This document shows positions 1-6,723 of a stretch of 9,442 bases of DNA, in pieces (within the stretch, counting starts at the first letter, position 1; each line of letters opens with the position of its first letter). The stretch lies in the NCBI GenBank assembly GCA_047615875.1, contig JBLHGU010000203.1:1-9442 (forward strand). Reading direction: 5' to 3'. This stretch comes from JBLHGU01 sp047615875. Lineage in GTDB: Bacteria > Pseudomonadota > Gammaproteobacteria > Arenicellales > CAJQKF01. A model generated the notes under the pieces. The model searched no databases and was not told the origin of the DNA. It saw nothing but the letters and a program-made list of their open reading frames with translations. The position numbers and the translations under genes were made by a program.

Positions 1-486
1 GTTATTCAGGCATCACTCGATAGTGGTGCATTTGAAACCTTTATGTTGCCTGATGGAATGGTTGGCGATTCTCTGACTGGTCATTTTGGTGCTGATATCA
101 ACGCTTCTTTTGGTACCGTACCGGGTACAGACAGTCCTGGTGCCGCAATGATGGCCGAGATAACCAAGAATGCTGGATTTAATGGAACAGATCCTTATGT
201 GCCTGAGTGTTATGACGCATCAGCGCTGATTCTTTTGGCTATGCAGTCTGCTGGATCTAGCGACAGTGCTAAATTCAAAGACCATGTAATGAATGTTGCT
301 AACGCCCCAGGCGAGAAAATCTATCCTGGTGAGTTGGCCAAGGGCTTAAAAATTCTTGCTGATGGCGGTGAAATTGACTACGTAGGTGGTTCTGCGGTTG
401 AGTTAATTGGCTCTGGTGAATCTTCCGGATCCTACCGTGAAGTTGAAGTGCAAGGCGGAAAATTTGAAACCGTGACCTATCATTAG
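1..486 (+). CDS. Branched-chain amino acid-type ABC transporter substrate-binding protein, C-terminal part (5' end outside window)
   Basis: The reading frame is open from the first base and ends with TAG at 484-486, so only about the last 161 residues are present. This is the C-terminal lobe of a periplasmic binding protein of the LivJ/LivK (HAAT) family, which captures an amino acid or related amide and delivers it to LivH/LivM. Family-typical stretches are FGTVPGTDSPGA near the start, then a YDASALILLAMQSAG helix, NAPGEKIYPGEL, and the ending GEIDYVGGSAVELIGSGES with a SYREVEVQGGKFE strand. The fragment runs to a normal family C-terminus without frameshift. It is followed by a terminator-like hairpin and then livG on the same strand, so it is the first visible gene of the importer operon. 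The exact ligand cannot be told from this part. Confidence 0.93.
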   Translation, partial: VIQASLDSGAFETFMLPDGMVGDSLTGHFGADINASFGTVPGTDSPGAAMMAEITKNAGFNGTDPYVPECYDASALILLAMQSAGSSDSAKFKDHVMNVANAPGEKIYPGELAKGLKILADGGEIDYVGGSAVELIGSGESSGSYREVEVQGGKFETVTYH

Positions 487-508
487 GACATCGGAATTCG
501 CAATGTAG

Positions 509-542
509 AAACGGTCAGTCCTTAGGACTGACCGTTTTTTTT
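509..542 (+). terminator. Strong intrinsic-terminator-like hairpin between the binding-protein gene and livG
   Basis: A perfect 13-bp inverted repeat (509-521 paired with 525-537) closes on a 3-base TTA loop and is followed directly by T residues up to 542. It starts 22 bases after the binding-protein stop codon and ends one base before the GGAG of the livG ribosome-binding site. The shape is that of a Rho-independent terminator. Because livG to livM follow on the same strand with no room for a separate promoter downstream, partial termination is the likely role. That would leave the binding protein made in excess over the membrane and ATPase subunits. Confidence 0.88.
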
Positions 543-554
543 GGAGCTTAGTTT

Positions 555-1337
555 GTGATTCGAGTTGAAAACCTGCATATGCATTTCGGCGGCATTAGAG
601 CCGTAGATGGCACGTCATTAAGTATTGAGCAAGGCTCTATCACAGGATTGATAGGTCCTAATGGCGCGGGAAAAACCACTTTGTTTAATGTAATTGCTGG
701 TGCGCATAAGCCCACCAGTGGATCGGTGTATCTGGATGGCGATGAAATTACCGGCTTACCACCCCATGAATTGTTTGCAAAAGGTCTTTTGCGCACATTT
801 CAAATTGCTCACGAATTTTCCAGCCTTTCAGTTCTAGAGAATTTAATGATGGTTCCGGCTAACCAGCCAGGTGAAAAGCTATGGGACGCGTGGTTTAAAT
901 ATTCTCTAGTGCAGGAACACGAGATAAGAGTTCGTGAAAAGGCCAGAGAAGTGGTTGAATTTCTGGAGATCACGCATCTTGAGAATGAGCTGGCAGGTAA
1001 TTTATCCGGCGGTCAGAAGAAATTGCTCGAACTTGGAAGAACCATGATGGTGGACGCCAAAATCGTATTCCTCGATGAAGTTGGGGCAGGCGTTAATCGC
1101 ACGCTTCTTAAAACTATAGGTACATCTATTCAGCGATTGAATGAGGAAAGAGGGTACACTTTCTGCATGATTGAGCACGACATGGATTTTATTAGCAGGT
1201 TGTGTAATCCGGTTATCGTAATGGCTGAGGGGCGCTTGTTAACCCAGGGTACAGCAGCGGAAGTGAAATCGAATGACAAAGTTATCGAGGCATATCTAGG
1301 TACTGGTAGAAAGCATCGTGCACGAGGTGAGTCATGA
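555..1337 (+). CDS. livG: LivG-type ABC transporter ATP-binding protein
   Basis: One of the two cytoplasmic ATPases that drive the HAAT importer. The 260-residue product is normal for LivG. Visible motifs are Walker A GPNGAGKT (residues 34-41), Q-loop TFQ (81-83), signature LSGGQ (150-154), Walker B IVFLDE (170-175) and H-loop histidine 208 in IEHD. The C-terminus has the usual LivG form, VIVMAEGRLLTQGT followed by VIEAYLG. After Walker B the sequence reads DEVGAGVN, where many ABC proteins have DEP; the catalytic glutamate is kept. The GTG start at 555 is chosen because GGAG at 543-546 sits 8 bases upstream and the protein begins with the expected first strand, IRVENLHMHFGG. The gene overlaps livF by 4 bases (ATGA), indicating translational coupling. 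Confidence 0.94.
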   Translation: MIRVENLHMHFGGIRAVDGTSLSIEQGSITGLIGPNGAGKTTLFNVIAGAHKPTSGSVYLDGDEITGLPPHELFAKGLLRTFQIAHEFSSLSVLENLMMVPANQPGEKLWDAWFKYSLVQEHEIRVREKAREVVEFLEITHLENELAGNLSGGQKKLLELGRTMMVDAKIVFLDEVGAGVNRTLLKTIGTSIQRLNEERGYTFCMIEHDMDFISRLCNPVIVMAEGRLLTQGTAAEVKSNDKVIEAYLGTGRKHRARGES

Positions 1338-2041
1338 AGTTTCTATCGGCACTCAATATGACTGGCGGGTATGGTGTAGGTGCCGACATCATCCATGGTT
1401 GCGATATCACAGTTGAAAAGGGTGAAATTGCCGTTGTCGTTGGTCCTAATGGGGCCGGAAAATCCACAGCCATGAAGGCCGTGTTTGGCATGTTGAATTT
1501 GCGTGAGGGCAGTGTAACCCTTGATGGTCAGGATATTACTAAATTAGCTCCTCAGCAAAGAGTTGGAATTGGCATGGGATTCGTGCCCCAGACCCAAAAT
1601 ATTTTTGTATCGATGACAGTAGAAGAAAATCTTGAGATGGGAGCCTATATTCGAGAAGATGATTTCACCGATACATTGCAACAAGTATACGATCTTTTTC
1701 CAATTCTTAAGGAAAAGAGATTGCAGCCTGCGGGAGAACTATCTGGGGGACAGAGACAGCAGGTGGCGGTTGGACGTGCACTGATGACCAAGCCCAAATT
1801 GTTGATGTTGGATGAACCAACGGCCGGTGTTTCACCTATTGTCATGGATGATCTATTCGACAAGATTCTGGATATTGCCCAAACAGGAATAGCTGTTCTT
1901 ATGGTTGAGCAAAATGCCCGACAAGCACTGGAAATTGCTGACCATGGATTTGTTCTTGTGCAAGGGCGAAATCGATTCACAGATACCGGACAGGCTTTAT
2001 TGGCTGATCCGGAAGTGCGACGTTCATTTCTGGGGGGTTAA
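1334..2041 (+). CDS. livF: LivF-type ABC transporter ATP-binding protein
   Basis: Second ATPase subunit of the HAAT importer, expected to pair with LivG under the LivH/LivM channel. The 235 residues match the usual LivF length. Motifs seen are Walker A GPNGAGKST (37-45), Q-loop FVPQ (83-86), signature LSGGQ (136-140) and Walker B LLMLDEP (156-162). At the H-loop the protein has Gln193 in VEQNA instead of histidine. This is the normal LivF pattern and helps separate it from LivG. The FVPQTQNIFVSMTVEENLEMG stretch is also family-typical. The ATG at 1334 lies inside the livG stop (ATGA) with GAGGTGA just upstream, and the stop codon directly abuts the livH start. Confidence 0.95.
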   Translation: MKFLSALNMTGGYGVGADIIHGCDITVEKGEIAVVVGPNGAGKSTAMKAVFGMLNLREGSVTLDGQDITKLAPQQRVGIGMGFVPQTQNIFVSMTVEENLEMGAYIREDDFTDTLQQVYDLFPILKEKRLQPAGELSGGQRQQVAVGRALMTKPKLLMLDEPTAGVSPIVMDDLFDKILDIAQTGIAVLMVEQNARQALEIADHGFVLVQGRNRFTDTGQALLADPEVRRSFLGG

Positions 2042-3052
2042 GTGGATTTTCTTAATGCAATAGTACTGTTTGCTAACTTCGTACTAATTCCAGCCACGGC
2101 CTATGGTGCACAACTAGCACTAGGAGCACTAGGCGTAACGCTTATATTTGCCATACTACGTTTCGCAAATTTTGCCCATGGTGAATTAATGGCATTTGGT
2201 GCCATGTTAACCATTCTTATTACCTGGCTGTTTCAATCGGTAGGCATATCTTTTGGTGTGCTACCCACGGCTTTGCTTGCCTTGCCACTTGGCATAGTTG
2301 GAACAGTAGGGTTTGCCTTGTTAACTGATCGTACGATTTATCGTTTTTATCGTCAAAAACGGGCAGACCCGATCATTATGGCAATTGTCTCAGTGGGCGT
2401 TATGTTCGTTATGGCCGGGCTTGTTCGTTTTATCATTGGGCCAGAAGATCAGAATTTTTCCGATGGTGTGCGCTTTATTATAAAAGCTCGGGAGTTTAAG
2501 CAGTTAAGTGGTTTAAACGAGGGGTTGGCAATAAAGGTAACCCAGGTTATTACTCTTGTGATCGCTGTAGTAGTTGTGGCGGCCCTGTTCTGGTTCTTGC
2601 AGAAAACTCGTTCCGGAAAAGCTATGCGAGCGTATTCGGATAACGAAGATCTAGCGCTGTTATCTGGTATTGATCCGGATCGAGTGGTTATGATCGCCTG
2701 GACGATTACTGCCATTCTTGCAACTATTGCAGGCGTTTTGTACGGTTTGGATAAGTCATTCAAGCCGTTTATTTATATGCAACTCTTACTGCCCATATTT
2801 GCTGCTGCCATTGTAGGCGGAGTGGGTCAGCCGGTGGGTGCCATTCTGGGGGGATTTGTTGTGGCTTATTCTGAGGTCACTATAACTTACGCCTATAAGA
2901 AGTTTTTAACCTACCTTGTTCCTGAAGACTGGGCACCGGATGGGCTGGTTCAATTATTGTCTACTGATTATAAATTTGCGGTCTCATTTATTATTCTAGT
3001 AGCAGTTTTGCTCGTTAGGCCCACCGGTATTATTCGCGGTAAAGTGCTATGA
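2042..3052 (+). CDS. livH: LivH-type ABC transporter permease
   Basis: Inner-membrane permease of the HAAT importer (BPD_transp_2 family), forming the translocation path with LivM. At 336 residues it is somewhat longer than many LivH proteins, mainly in the loop around 130-165 and near 285-310. The sequence is mostly hydrophobic helices. Diagnostic regions are LGALGVTLIFAILRFANFAHG (about 27-47), the cytoplasmic coupling loop KAMRAYSDNEDLALLSGID (193-211), LLLPIFAAAIVGGVGQPVGA (248-267) and the C-terminal RPTGIIRG. The start is GTG at 2042, immediately after the livF TAA, with a run of six G at 2032-2037 acting as Shine-Dalgarno site. Coupled translation from livF is likely. It overlaps livM by ATGA. 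Confidence 0.94.
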   Translation: MDFLNAIVLFANFVLIPATAYGAQLALGALGVTLIFAILRFANFAHGELMAFGAMLTILITWLFQSVGISFGVLPTALLALPLGIVGTVGFALLTDRTIYRFYRQKRADPIIMAIVSVGVMFVMAGLVRFIIGPEDQNFSDGVRFIIKAREFKQLSGLNEGLAIKVTQVITLVIAVVVVAALFWFLQKTRSGKAMRAYSDNEDLALLSGIDPDRVVMIAWTITAILATIAGVLYGLDKSFKPFIYMQLLLPIFAAAIVGGVGQPVGAILGGFVVAYSEVTITYAYKKFLTYLVPEDWAPDGLVQLLSTDYKFAVSFIILVAVLLVRPTGIIRGKVL

Positions 3053-4344
3053 CTCGCCAGGGTTACATATATTTTGCAATTATTGCAGCGCTTCTGATTG
3101 CCGTTGGATTTGGTCAAAGCTGGAATGTTGCTTTTGGTATTTTGAACTTGTGTATTATCTCAGCGGTAATGTCTCTGGGCGTTAACATTCAGTGGGGTTA
3201 TGCTGGACTATTTAATGTTGGCATTATGGGTTTTGCGGCCCTGGGTGGTTTAACCGCAGTATTGGTTTCTGTTCCACCGGTAAAAGAGGCCTGGCAGGTC
3301 GGCGGATTAGGCATATTGTATTCATTGTTGAGTCTGATAATCGCGGTGATTGCAGTGTTTGCGGTTAGAAAACTTACCACCGGACGCTTAAGAACCTGGG
3401 CTACTGTGTTAACCGTCATAGCAAGTTTTTTTCTAATCCGTATGGTCTACGACCCCGCGGTTGAACGGATAGAGTCAGTCAATCCAGCCCATAGTGGTTA
3501 TCTTGGAGGCCTTGGCTTACCCATTGTGATTTCCTGGCTGGTTGGTGGTTTTGTGGCGGCCGGCGCCGCGTGGCTAATTGGAAAAATTTCGCTGGGGCTA
3601 CGCGCAGATTATCTGGCCATTGCAACGCTTGGTATCTCTGAAATTATCATTGCAGTGCTTAAGTATGAGGAATGGTTAAGTCGAGGAGTCAAAAATGTAA
3701 CCGGGTTGCCGCGCCCTGTGCCCTATGAAATCAACCTGATGGAAACTCCCTGGTTTTTAGATTTGGTGAACTGGCTTGGTGTGGAAGTTGCACCTACTGC
3801 GAGTATTTTGGTGAAGATTTCTTACGCACTGCTTTTTCTGGTGGCACTAGCCATAATTATGTGGTTATCAGAACGCGCTCTTAAGTCCCCCTGGGGACGT
3901 ATGATGCGCGCGATAAGGGATAATCGTGATGCGGCAAGCGCAATGGGAAAAGATGTAACTGGCCGCCATTTACAGGTATTTATATTAGGCTGCGCTGTTT
4001 GCGGAATTGCTGGCGCAATGCTAACTACTCTGGATGGTCAGCTTACACCATCAGGTTATATTCCTATGCGCTACACCTTTCTGATCTGGGTGATGGTGAT
4101 TATCGGTGGATCTGGGAACAACTGGGGCTCAGTGTTAGGTGGCTTTGTTATCTGGTTTTTATGGATAGAAGCAGAGCCGCTGGGAAACTGGTTAATGCAG
4201 ATTGTCACTATGCCAATGGCGGATGATTCTGATCTGAAAACCCATCTAATTAATAGTGCTGCTTACACAAGACTGATCATGATGGGAGCAATTCTGTTAT
4301 TAGTTATGCGATTTGCTCCTCGAGGATTAATTCCGGAACGCTAG
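3049..4344 (+). CDS. livM: LivM-type ABC transporter permease
   Basis: Second inner-membrane permease of the HAAT importer. The 431 residues agree with long LivM proteins, which carry an extra N-terminal helical region. Family landmarks are LGVNIQWGYAGLFNVGIMGF (about 43-62), LGLRADYLAIATLGISEI with the following VKNVTGLPRP (about 182-222), the coupling loop SPWGRMMRAIRDNRDAASAMG (about 280-300), WVMVIIGGSGNNWGSVLGG (about 347-365) and the C-terminal RFAPRGLIPER. The start ATG at 3049 overlaps the livH stop (ATGA). It is the last gene of the operon. Only 28 bases separate its TAG from the end of the convergent lipoprotein gene, and no clear terminator is visible there. Confidence 0.94.
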   Translation: MTRQGYIYFAIIAALLIAVGFGQSWNVAFGILNLCIISAVMSLGVNIQWGYAGLFNVGIMGFAALGGLTAVLVSVPPVKEAWQVGGLGILYSLLSLIIAVIAVFAVRKLTTGRLRTWATVLTVIASFFLIRMVYDPAVERIESVNPAHSGYLGGLGLPIVISWLVGGFVAAGAAWLIGKISLGLRADYLAIATLGISEIIIAVLKYEEWLSRGVKNVTGLPRPVPYEINLMETPWFLDLVNWLGVEVAPTASILVKISYALLFLVALAIIMWLSERALKSPWGRMMRAIRDNRDAASAMGKDVTGRHLQVFILGCAVCGIAGAMLTTLDGQLTPSGYIPMRYTFLIWVMVIIGGSGNNWGSVLGGFVIWFLWIEAEPLGNWLMQIVTMPMADDSDLKTHLINSAAYTRLIMMGAILLLVMRFAPRGLIPER

Positions 4345-4372
4345 TTATTTTTCAAACCAGAAATTTCATATT

Positions 4373-4978
4373 TTATGGCTTCAACAAACTGAGTTGTCTC
4401 AAGCGTTCAACAGTAATGCCGGCAAGCTCTTTTGCGAGGTGCCCAATGCTGTCGGGATTAATAGACTTTGTGCTGGCGCTCCACAAAAGTGTTTGGTTTA
4501 CTGGGTTATAAATACTGGTTTCCAGAATCATAGTTGTATTTGTTACTGAATGACCTGGATAAATCACCATGCGATAGGCTGGGCGATTTGGTTTGTGAAA
4601 AGACTGAGCCACATAATGAACACTTGGTGGAAGAAAGGATTTATCCTTTTCAATTTCAACGATTCGACTAATTAATATCGCATTCACATCACTTCTTTTC
4701 TGTGCGAGTTCCATAGTCTCGCTGTCAGTTTTTAATTCTGCATCATCAATGACGGTATAGCTGGCCTGGGCGATTAGCCCCGCTTCCTGAAATTTAGCGA
4801 CAAACGCATCTTCAAAAATTCTTCTTCCAGCAGTTTGTTTGTCCATACCTACAATTAGAAAATTGTCTACTATAGGACCGTTATAACTTGTATCAAACCA
4901 ATCTTCCACGACCTGGGTTGATGCACAACCAGTTACTATTAGTATTACTGCTGACAGTAATAATTTGCGTAAGATCAT
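4373..4978 (-). CDS. Small lipoprotein of unknown function
   Basis: The product (201 residues from ATG at 4978) begins MILRKLLLSAVILIVTGCAS: a charged N-terminus, a hydrophobic core and a lipobox VTGC with Cys18. It is therefore exported, lipid-modified and membrane-anchored. Alanine at +2 is compatible with the outer membrane. The mature part looks like a compact alpha/beta domain, with FLIVGMDKQTAGRRIFEDAF, a motif around SDVNAILISRIVEIEKD, a Thr-rich strand NTTMILETSIYNP and an LLWSASTKSINP ending. I recall this arrangement from uncharacterised conserved lipoproteins, possibly near DUF4136, but cannot name a function. A TTG at 4993 would add five residues; the ATG gives a more typical signal peptide. 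No strong ribosome-binding site is seen. It is convergent with livM and divergent from the FimV-like gene. Confidence 0.8.
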   Translation of the reverse strand: MILRKLLLSAVILIVTGCASTQVVEDWFDTSYNGPIVDNFLIVGMDKQTAGRRIFEDAFVAKFQEAGLIAQASYTVIDDAELKTDSETMELAQKRSDVNAILISRIVEIEKDKSFLPPSVHYVAQSFHKPNRPAYRMVIYPGHSVTNTTMILETSIYNPVNQTLLWSASTKSINPDSIGHLAKELAGITVERLRQLSLLKP

Positions 4979-5127
4979 AATTAATATGCCCAAAGACCAG
5001 GTTGAATAATACTACAGGACCCTATATTGAACCTGAATGCAATTGAGCTAAGTAGCATATAACCACTAATAGAGAGCACGCAGCCGCCAGCCCGCGCGTG
5101 GTGCACCATCACAGGCGAATTGCTGGC

Positions 5128-5156
5128 ATTGCAGTGGCTATCAAAGCCACTGCGAT
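5128..5156. repeat. Inverted repeat / hairpin in divergent intergenic region
   Basis: GCAGTGGCT (5131-5139) pairs perfectly with AGCCACTGC (5145-5153) across a 5-base loop. The stem extends to 12 pairs (5128-5156) with one G-U pair. No T-run follows on either strand, so it is not an intrinsic terminator. It may be a protein-binding site or a structured 5' leader element; its role is unknown. Confidence 0.6.
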
Positions 5157-5355
5157 TTACTATGTAACTGGATACTGGTTGTGGTTGTACGAAATAATTC
5201 TGACTATTGAGGCTGGAACTGGCCAATGTCTATATAGTAGAGCCCAAAGGGTCGATTGCTGGGGAAACTTTGGGACTTGCTCAGTAAATTATCCAGAAAT
5301 CCTAACATGACCATTTGTCGGCTGATGCCAGAACGTAGAGGACTTTTTTCAGCGA

Positions 5356-5384
5356 TTCTTATACACTCACGTTAGTGATAAAAT
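5356..5384 (+). promoter_or_regulatory. Candidate sigma70-like promoter for the FimV-like gene
   Basis: TTCTTA (5356-5361) and TAAAAT (5379-5384) are 17 bases apart. The -10 matches TATAAT at five of six positions, but the -35 matches TTGACA at only three. The inverted TCAC/GTGA pair at 5367-5378 lies between the two boxes and could be an operator. Placement just upstream of the ribosome-binding site is suitable, but this is a weak match by eye. Confidence 0.25.
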
Positions 5385-5392
5385 TAGCCTGT

Positions 5393-5399
5393 AGGAGGA
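5393..5399 (+). promoter_or_regulatory. Ribosome-binding site deciding the TTG start of the FimV-like gene
   Basis: AGGAGGA, a near-perfect Shine-Dalgarno sequence, lies 7 bases upstream of TTG at 5407. No other start codon is well placed, so it fixes translation at this TTG and puts the transmembrane helix close to the N-terminus. Confidence 0.85.
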
Positions 5400-5406
5400 A
5401 CAGACA

Positions 5407-6141
5407 TTGTTAGAAAGTTTTCTGCAGTTCTCGCTCGAGAACCTGATATGGTGGATTGGAGCTATAGGCTTTTTAATCCTCCCCTTAATGGGGCTGGTCA
5501 TAGGCCCAAAACCCACGGAGCTTGCAGCAATTAGCGACTTTGAGGGATTAATTGGGTCAACTGACCAAGTTAATCCTGAGCACGAACGAATAGCGGATTC
5601 AATGCTTTCCGGAGACTCAATGTTTTCAAACGAATCCATATTTACTGAGGACATGGATTTTTCTACCACATCAATCAATGAACTGTCTATTTCAATGGAA
5701 ACAGATATTAGTGATGTGCTACAAAATGAGGCTAATACTCCAGATGACACAGTTGATATGTGGAACAAAGAAAGTAGTTTTAAGCTTTCTGGAACACAGT
5801 CTGTGCCAGCCGAAGGAAAGGATAACGATGTGGCGACATTATTATCTGATCTGAATATGGGTGGTGGGGGGTTGTTAGGTGACAATAATATCTCGATACC
5901 TGAAGCAGCTGCCGCGAATATTTCTGAGATGAAATTCGAAATGGATGATGGGTCATTGCCTGCAGCGTCTGTGCAGATCCAGGGCGGAGATCCAGATGAT
6001 ATGGAATCCCAACTTGATTTGGCAACTGCCTATATTGAAATAGGTGATACCGCCTCTGCGAAAGGCGTGTTAAACCAAATTATTTTGCAGGGTAATCCAG
6101 ATCAGAAAGCCCAGGCTAAAGGATTGCAAAGTCTACTTTAG
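5407..6141 (+). CDS. Short membrane-anchored protein with FimV-type C-terminal domain
   Basis: The 244-residue product has three parts. Residues 13-32 form one transmembrane helix (LIWWIGAIGFLILPLMGLVI). Residues about 36-195 are a strongly acidic, Ser/Asp/Met-rich linker without clear fold, including a GGGG turn at 152-155. Residues 196-244 (DDMESQLDLATAYIEIGDTA, then VLNQIILQGNPDQKAQAKG) match the C-terminal FimV domain, a TPR-like helical pair. FimV/HubP/TspA proteins are polar landmark proteins acting in type IV pilus function and cell-pole organisation. They are normally far longer, with a signal peptide, a periplasmic LysM domain and several TPRs; these are absent here. Basic residues occur only after the helix, suggesting a periplasmic N-terminus and cytoplasmic tail, as in FimV. 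The gene stands alone, without the asd or truA neighbours often found beside fimV. Confidence 0.75.
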   Translation: MLESFLQFSLENLIWWIGAIGFLILPLMGLVIGPKPTELAAISDFEGLIGSTDQVNPEHERIADSMLSGDSMFSNESIFTEDMDFSTTSINELSISMETDISDVLQNEANTPDDTVDMWNKESSFKLSGTQSVPAEGKDNDVATLLSDLNMGGGGLLGDNNISIPEAAAANISEMKFEMDDGSLPAASVQIQGGDPDDMESQLDLATAYIEIGDTASAKGVLNQIILQGNPDQKAQAKGLQSLL

Positions 6142-6193
6142 GAATTAAGGAAAACTTCAATTTGGTTACTTGTCTGGTGGTTCTGGCGACTTT

Positions 6194-6468
6194 TTACTGT
6201 TCTATCAGATAATCTACTGCGTGAGAATCAAGCGGTACGAGTTCAGCAAAGTGTACGGGCTTAAAGCTTGCTCCATCAATAAACCACTTGTGTACGAGGG
6301 AGTTTTAGATAGCTTTTCTCCCCTCGGGATTAACTAATTGCCTATCTTGACCTGGGTGAATGTAGGGGATAACCAGGTCGATTGCATAAGCTGAATAATT
6401 CTTCATCCTTCAGTTAGCATTTTCTGACGAGCAGATTCGCCGGCTCGAAACGCAATATTTTCTAATCA
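6194..6468 (-). pseudogene. Possible decayed gene, stop-interrupted coding-like stretches
   Basis: Read on the minus strand, one frame gives 33 codons from ATG at 6406 (including YAIDLVIPYIHPGQDRQLVN) to TAA at 6307-6305. It then continues in the same frame for 36 more codons (including WFIDGASFKPVHFAELVPLD) to TAA at 6196-6194. Just upstream, another frame (6465-6406) encodes LENIAFRAGESARQKMLTEG between two stops. These peptides read more like protein than random translation, and a consensus Shine-Dalgarno lies upstream at 6478-6470. I cannot name a family; the last peptide vaguely recalls the start of some patatin-like proteins, which is a guess. A chance pattern is a real alternative. Confidence 0.2.
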
Positions 6469-6663
6469 CACCTCCTTTGCGGAAGCGCGTATAGTTCCGG
6501 TCTGAAAAATTGAGTAACAGCCGTGCTTATAATTTCAGTAAACCTAAACTGGCTGCGTCTGATTACCCACTTAGTAATGGCAGGAGAGAAAATCTCGCGA
6601 ATTTTGGGGATAACGTCCCATATTTCAAATGATTACACTACAATAGCTAAAATGTCTGTGTTA

Positions 6664-6692
6664 TCGACACTATTTAGTATTTCCGATTTAAG
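6664..6692 (+). promoter_or_regulatory. Candidate sigma70-like promoter for the peroxiredoxin-SDR unit
   Basis: TCGACA (6664-6669) matches the -35 consensus at five of six positions. TTTAAG (6687-6692) matches the -10 at four of six, with the ideal 17-base spacing. Transcription would begin about 25 bases before the peroxiredoxin ATG. No OxyR-like site could be identified by eye. Confidence 0.35.
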
Positions 6693-6723
6693 TAAAAACA
6701 CTCAACTTTAGGTTAAAGAATTT

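Larger units (their letters stand above)
4979..5406. other. Divergent intergenic region, no convincing gene
   Basis: This gap lies between the divergently oriented lipoprotein and FimV-like genes and should hold promoters for both. It contains a perfect hairpin (5128-5156), a 7-bp inverted repeat CCCAAAG/CTTTGGG (5243-5249 with 5268-5274), a 10-base palindrome at 5099-5108 and a TCAC-N4-GTGA half-site pair at 5367-5378. A minus-strand frame at 4981-5226 is open for 81 codons but begins with TTG without a ribosome-binding site and resembles nothing I know. The plus-strand frame at 5098-5310 is likewise unconvincing. Confidence 0.6.
6142..6723. other. Long intergenic region, possibly holding gene remnants
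   Basis: About 580 bases without a convincing intact gene. On the minus strand, short coding-like stretches broken by stops occupy 6194-6468 (separate entry), preceded by a perfect AAAGGAGGT at 6478-6470 (minus). A 7-bp inverted repeat, GACCTGG/CCAGGTC (6349-6355 with 6373-6379), extends to 9 bp with a G-U pair. On the plus strand a perfect TATAAT occurs at 6528-6533 but has no acceptable -35 at normal spacing. A 62-codon plus-strand frame (6523-6711) has a GTG start, no ribosome-binding site and no recognisable sequence. The end of the region holds the likely promoter of the peroxiredoxin gene. Confidence 0.55.

Noticed and set aside
3999..4226. Alternative-frame open stretch inside livM
   Set aside because: Fully contained in a clear permease gene; the translation is not protein-like.
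5098..5310. Plus-strand 70-codon frame in the divergent region
   Set aside because: Non-ATG start without Shine-Dalgarno, and its sequence reads through the hairpin; looks like chance.
5367..5885. Long antisense open frame over the FimV-like gene
   Set aside because: It is the antisense of a gene with a strong ribosome-binding site and a recognised C-terminal domain; the antisense product is Ser-rich and unlike known proteins.
6523..6711. Plus-strand 62-codon frame with GTG start, preceded by a TATAAT
   Set aside because: No ribosome-binding site, no -35 at normal spacing, and a translated sequence without recognisable features.
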